From NCBI GenBank assembly GCA_027044845.1, contig JALUBM010000107.1, forward strand, positions 1 to 7,624: a DNA stretch of 7,624 nucleotides, given 5' to 3'. A program made the position numbers and the translations under genes. Of this stretch, positions 5,798-7,624 are shown piece after piece (the stretch's first letter is position 1; the number at the start of each line of letters is the position of its first letter). The stretch comes from Sulfurimonas sp. (GTDB lineage: Bacteria; Campylobacterota; Campylobacteria; Campylobacterales; Sulfurimonadaceae). The notes under the pieces are model-generated. The model was not told the origin of the DNA and did not search any database. It saw only the letters and a program-made list of their open reading frames with translations.

Positions 5798-7300
5798 TTA
5801 ATCTTTCTCCCATTGTATATAGTTATGCCATATCCCACTTAATGCAGGTTCTATATTTCTTATATTTTTATTAACAGCCGTAATAGAGTTTGGTATGTAT
5901 AAAAAAAGGTACGGGTTATCATGGGTTATAATTTGAAACATTTTTCGCCATAATGCCCCTAATTTTTTCCTTTCAATGATTCTCTGTGATTTTTCTATCA
6001 TTATATCTATTTGTTTATTATGATACCCAACTAGATTAAAACCACCTGATTTATCGCTCTTAGAGTGCCAAAACATATATGGGTCTGGCGTAGGTGAGAG
6101 TCCCCATCCTAAAAGCACCGTATCAAATTTATGTGGGAAAACCACCATATTTAGAAATGCTTGCCACTCCATTATTCGAAGTTTTACAATTACTCCTACT
6201 TTTTTTAACTGATACTGTAATATTTCAGCCGCATAAGGACGAATAGAACTTGCATTTGAAGTAGCTATTTCAAAGACAAAAGGATGTTTTTCATTATACC
6301 CTGCTTCTTTTAAAAGCTTTTTTGCCTCTTGTATATTTTGTTTGGGAGCTTTTATCTCAGGGTTAAAAGCTAATGTTCCTGGTAAAAATGGACCCGTACA
6401 AACTTTAGCATGTTTTAAAAAGAGGATGTCAATAAGTTCCTGTCTATTTATTGCTAGAGACAAAGCACGCCTAACCCTTGGATCTTGAAATTTCTTTTTT
6501 CTAAGATTAAATCCAAGGTAAGTATAAGAGAGACTAATTTTTTCATAGATATTGAACTTTTTAAAAAAATCTTTTTGAAGCTGACGCTCATATACAAAAG
6601 GTTCTACATTTCCTACATCAAGCTGAGAAGATTTAAGCATTAAAAAGCGTGTCATTGCATCAGGTATAACATGAAAAGATATTTTATCTATTTTTGGTCT
6701 TCCTTCAAAATAATCATTAAATGCAACAAGTTCTATGTTTTTAGAGTATTCTAACTGCTTTAGTTTATAAGCTCCTGTACCTATGGGATGGGTATTAAAC
6801 GATGAATTCATTAAATTTTTTTCATTTTTGAGAATATGCTCAGGCAGTATTCCCATCATCCAAGTTTCTAAAGCTTTGAAATAAGGCTTTTTATAAGTTA
6901 CTTCTATCTTGTAATTATTAATTATTTTGACATTTTTGACAAAACGAAAATCTGAACTATAAGGAGAAGCTATTTTATCAGATATAAGGGTTTTATAAGT
7001 AAAGAGTACATCCTTTGCCGTGAATTTTTTGCCATCATGCCACAAAACATTCTTTCTTAGTTCAAAAACAAGCGTTTTGTTGCCCTTAAAATAAAATCTT
7101 TTTGCCAAATCACCTACAATCTCTTTGGAATTTTTATCATACTTGACAAGCCCATTAAATAAAAAGCCAGTAATCTCTGCAGAGGAAGAGTCTGTTGCCA
7201 AAATGGGGTTTAGTCGTGCAGGATTTGAAGCTGTAGCAAGTTGCAATGTTGACGCATGTAAAAAAGCAATGCAAGTAAGTAAAAGAACAAGCAGTCTCAT
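5798..7300 (-). CDS. Periplasmic solute-binding protein, family 5 (peptide/oligopeptide/nickel type)
   Basis: This is the extracytoplasmic binding component of a DppA/OppA-type ABC importer. From the ATG at 7300 it has 500 residues. Residues 1-16 (MRLLVLLLTCIAFLHA) form a short signal peptide with likely cleavage after HA, giving a soluble periplasmic protein. Family 5 landmarks follow: NPARLNPILATDSS near 26-39, FLFNGLVKYD (47-55), LRKNVLWHDGKKFTAKDV (81-98), GTGAYKLKQ (174-182) and FQDPRVRRALSLAINRQEL (271-289). The frame can be extended 23 codons upstream, but that part overlaps the end of the GGDEF gene and would bury the signal peptide, so it was dropped. No clear ribosome binding site precedes 7300; coupling to the GGDEF stop 10 nt upstream may compensate. 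No permease or ATPase gene is in the window. The ligand is unknown. Confidence 0.92.
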   Translation of the reverse strand: MRLLVLLLTCIAFLHASTLQLATASNPARLNPILATDSSSAEITGFLFNGLVKYDKNSKEIVGDLAKRFYFKGNKTLVFELRKNVLWHDGKKFTAKDVLFTYKTLISDKIASPYSSDFRFVKNVKIINNYKIEVTYKKPYFKALETWMMGILPEHILKNEKNLMNSSFNTHPIGTGAYKLKQLEYSKNIELVAFNDYFEGRPKIDKISFHVIPDAMTRFLMLKSSQLDVGNVEPFVYERQLQKDFFKKFNIYEKISLSYTYLGFNLRKKKFQDPRVRRALSLAINRQELIDILFLKHAKVCTGPFLPGTLAFNPEIKAPKQNIQEAKKLLKEAGYNEKHPFVFEIATSNASSIRPYAAEILQYQLKKVGVIVKLRIMEWQAFLNMVVFPHKFDTVLLGWGLSPTPDPYMFWHSKSDKSGGFNLVGYHNKQIDIMIEKSQRIIERKKLGALWRKMFQIITHDNPYLFLYIPNSITAVNKNIRNIEPALSGIWHNYIQWEKD

Positions 7301-7310
7301 AGCAAAATAT

Positions 7311-7624
7311 CTAGTTGTATTCAACCCTGTCTCTCCCATTTTCTTTCGCTTTGTAAAGTGCTTCATCACATCTTTGTATAAGAGAGTGGTAAGAGTCAGT
7401 ATAGCTAACTGATGTTATCCCTAGGCTAATTGCTATAGGAATAATTTTATTATTATATTCAAAAAGGTATTCTTTTACCAATTTATTTAATTTCGTTGCT
7501 AATTTTAAAGCACCACTTGCTTTTGTACTTGGCAAAAATATTAAAAATTCTTCTCCGCCAAATCTTCCACAGATGTCAGATTTTCGCAGTGATTTTTTCA
7601 CTAAAGCAGCAAGTTCTTTTAAAA
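7311..7624 (-). CDS. Diguanylate cyclase (GGDEF domain), C-terminal part only
   Basis: The enzyme makes cyclic di-GMP from two GTP. Only the last 103 residues are visible; the frame stays open to the right edge, so the 5' end and any sensor domain lie outside. The visible part holds RKSDICGRFGGEEFLIFLP. GGEEF is an active-site variant of GGDEF, and RKSD five residues before it is the RxxD inhibitory site that binds product c-di-GMP. The IPIAISLGITS strand and the ending RCDEALYKAKENGRDRVEYN are typical of the domain's C-terminus. A GTG at 7601 could be mistaken for a start but is inside the domain. The stop (TAG, 7311-7313) is 10 nt before the binding-protein start, so the two are probably co-transcribed. 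Confidence 0.95.
   Translation of the reverse strand, partial: LKELAALVKKSLRKSDICGRFGGEEFLIFLPSTKASGALKLATKLNKLVKEYLFEYNNKIIPIAISLGITSVSYTDSYHSLIQRCDEALYKAKENGRDRVEYN

Noticed and set aside
7271..7282. LLTC in the signal peptide as a lipobox, making the binding protein a lipoprotein.
   Set aside because: Threonine at -1 is not accepted by the usual lipobox, and the hydrophobic stretch before the cysteine is too short. Cleavage after the later HA is more likely.
7301..7369. A 23-codon N-terminal extension of the solute-binding protein.
   Set aside because: It overlaps the conserved C-terminus of the GGDEF domain in another frame and would place a basic, non-secretory stretch ahead of the signal peptide.

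Overview
This AT-rich window most likely comes from a Campylobacterota (epsilonproteobacterial) chromosome, probably a free-living Sulfurimonas/Sulfurovum-type organism. I infer this from the por gene order (gamma-delta-alpha-beta), from PorB and PorD resembling what I recall of the Helicobacter proteins, from tightly packed genes with AAGGAG-type ribosome binding sites, and from the AT-rich spacers. All recognised genes read on the minus strand, so transcription runs from the right edge to the left.

Right to left, the layout is as follows. (1) 5146-7624 is an apparent operon: the C-terminal end of a GGDEF diguanylate cyclase (cut by the window edge), a periplasmic family 5 solute-binding protein with a signal peptide, and a HAD-family phosphatase of the phosphoglycolate phosphatase type. 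(2) 5026-5145 is a 120-bp spacer that must carry the promoter or leader of the next operon. (3) 1872-5025 is a complete four-subunit pyruvate:ferredoxin oxidoreductase operon, porC-porD-porA-porB, with stops and starts nearly touching. (4) 1644-1871 is a spacer with a strong 54-nt hairpin after porB and a plausible sigma70 promoter for luxS. (5) 322-1643 is an apparent luxS operon: luxS, a 100-residue protein with possible NifX/NifB-like fold, and a 163-residue unrecognised protein that may be a degenerate methyltransferase-like domain. (6) 1-321 is an accessory-looking edge: the start of what looks like a tyrosine recombinase (integrase) gene, broken after about 36 codons, with its promoter, a perfect 11-bp inverted repeat and a tandem 10-bp repeat.

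Functionally, PorCDAB interconverts pyruvate and acetyl-CoA + CO2 using ferredoxin or flavodoxin. In autotrophic members of this group it serves carbon fixation around the reductive TCA cycle. LuxS recycles S-ribosylhomocysteine from the activated methyl cycle and makes the AI-2 precursor. The diguanylate cyclase, binding protein and phosphatase probably share a transcript, but no common pathway is evident.

Most of the window is ordinary core genome. The least explained parts are the integrase remnant with its repeats, the two small genes behind luxS, and the hairpin between porB and luxS. I found no CRISPR array, tRNA, rRNA or intact mobile element, and no clear candidate for a new multi-gene system. 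Several starts are placed downstream of the longest possible reading frame, on ribosome-binding-site and family grounds.
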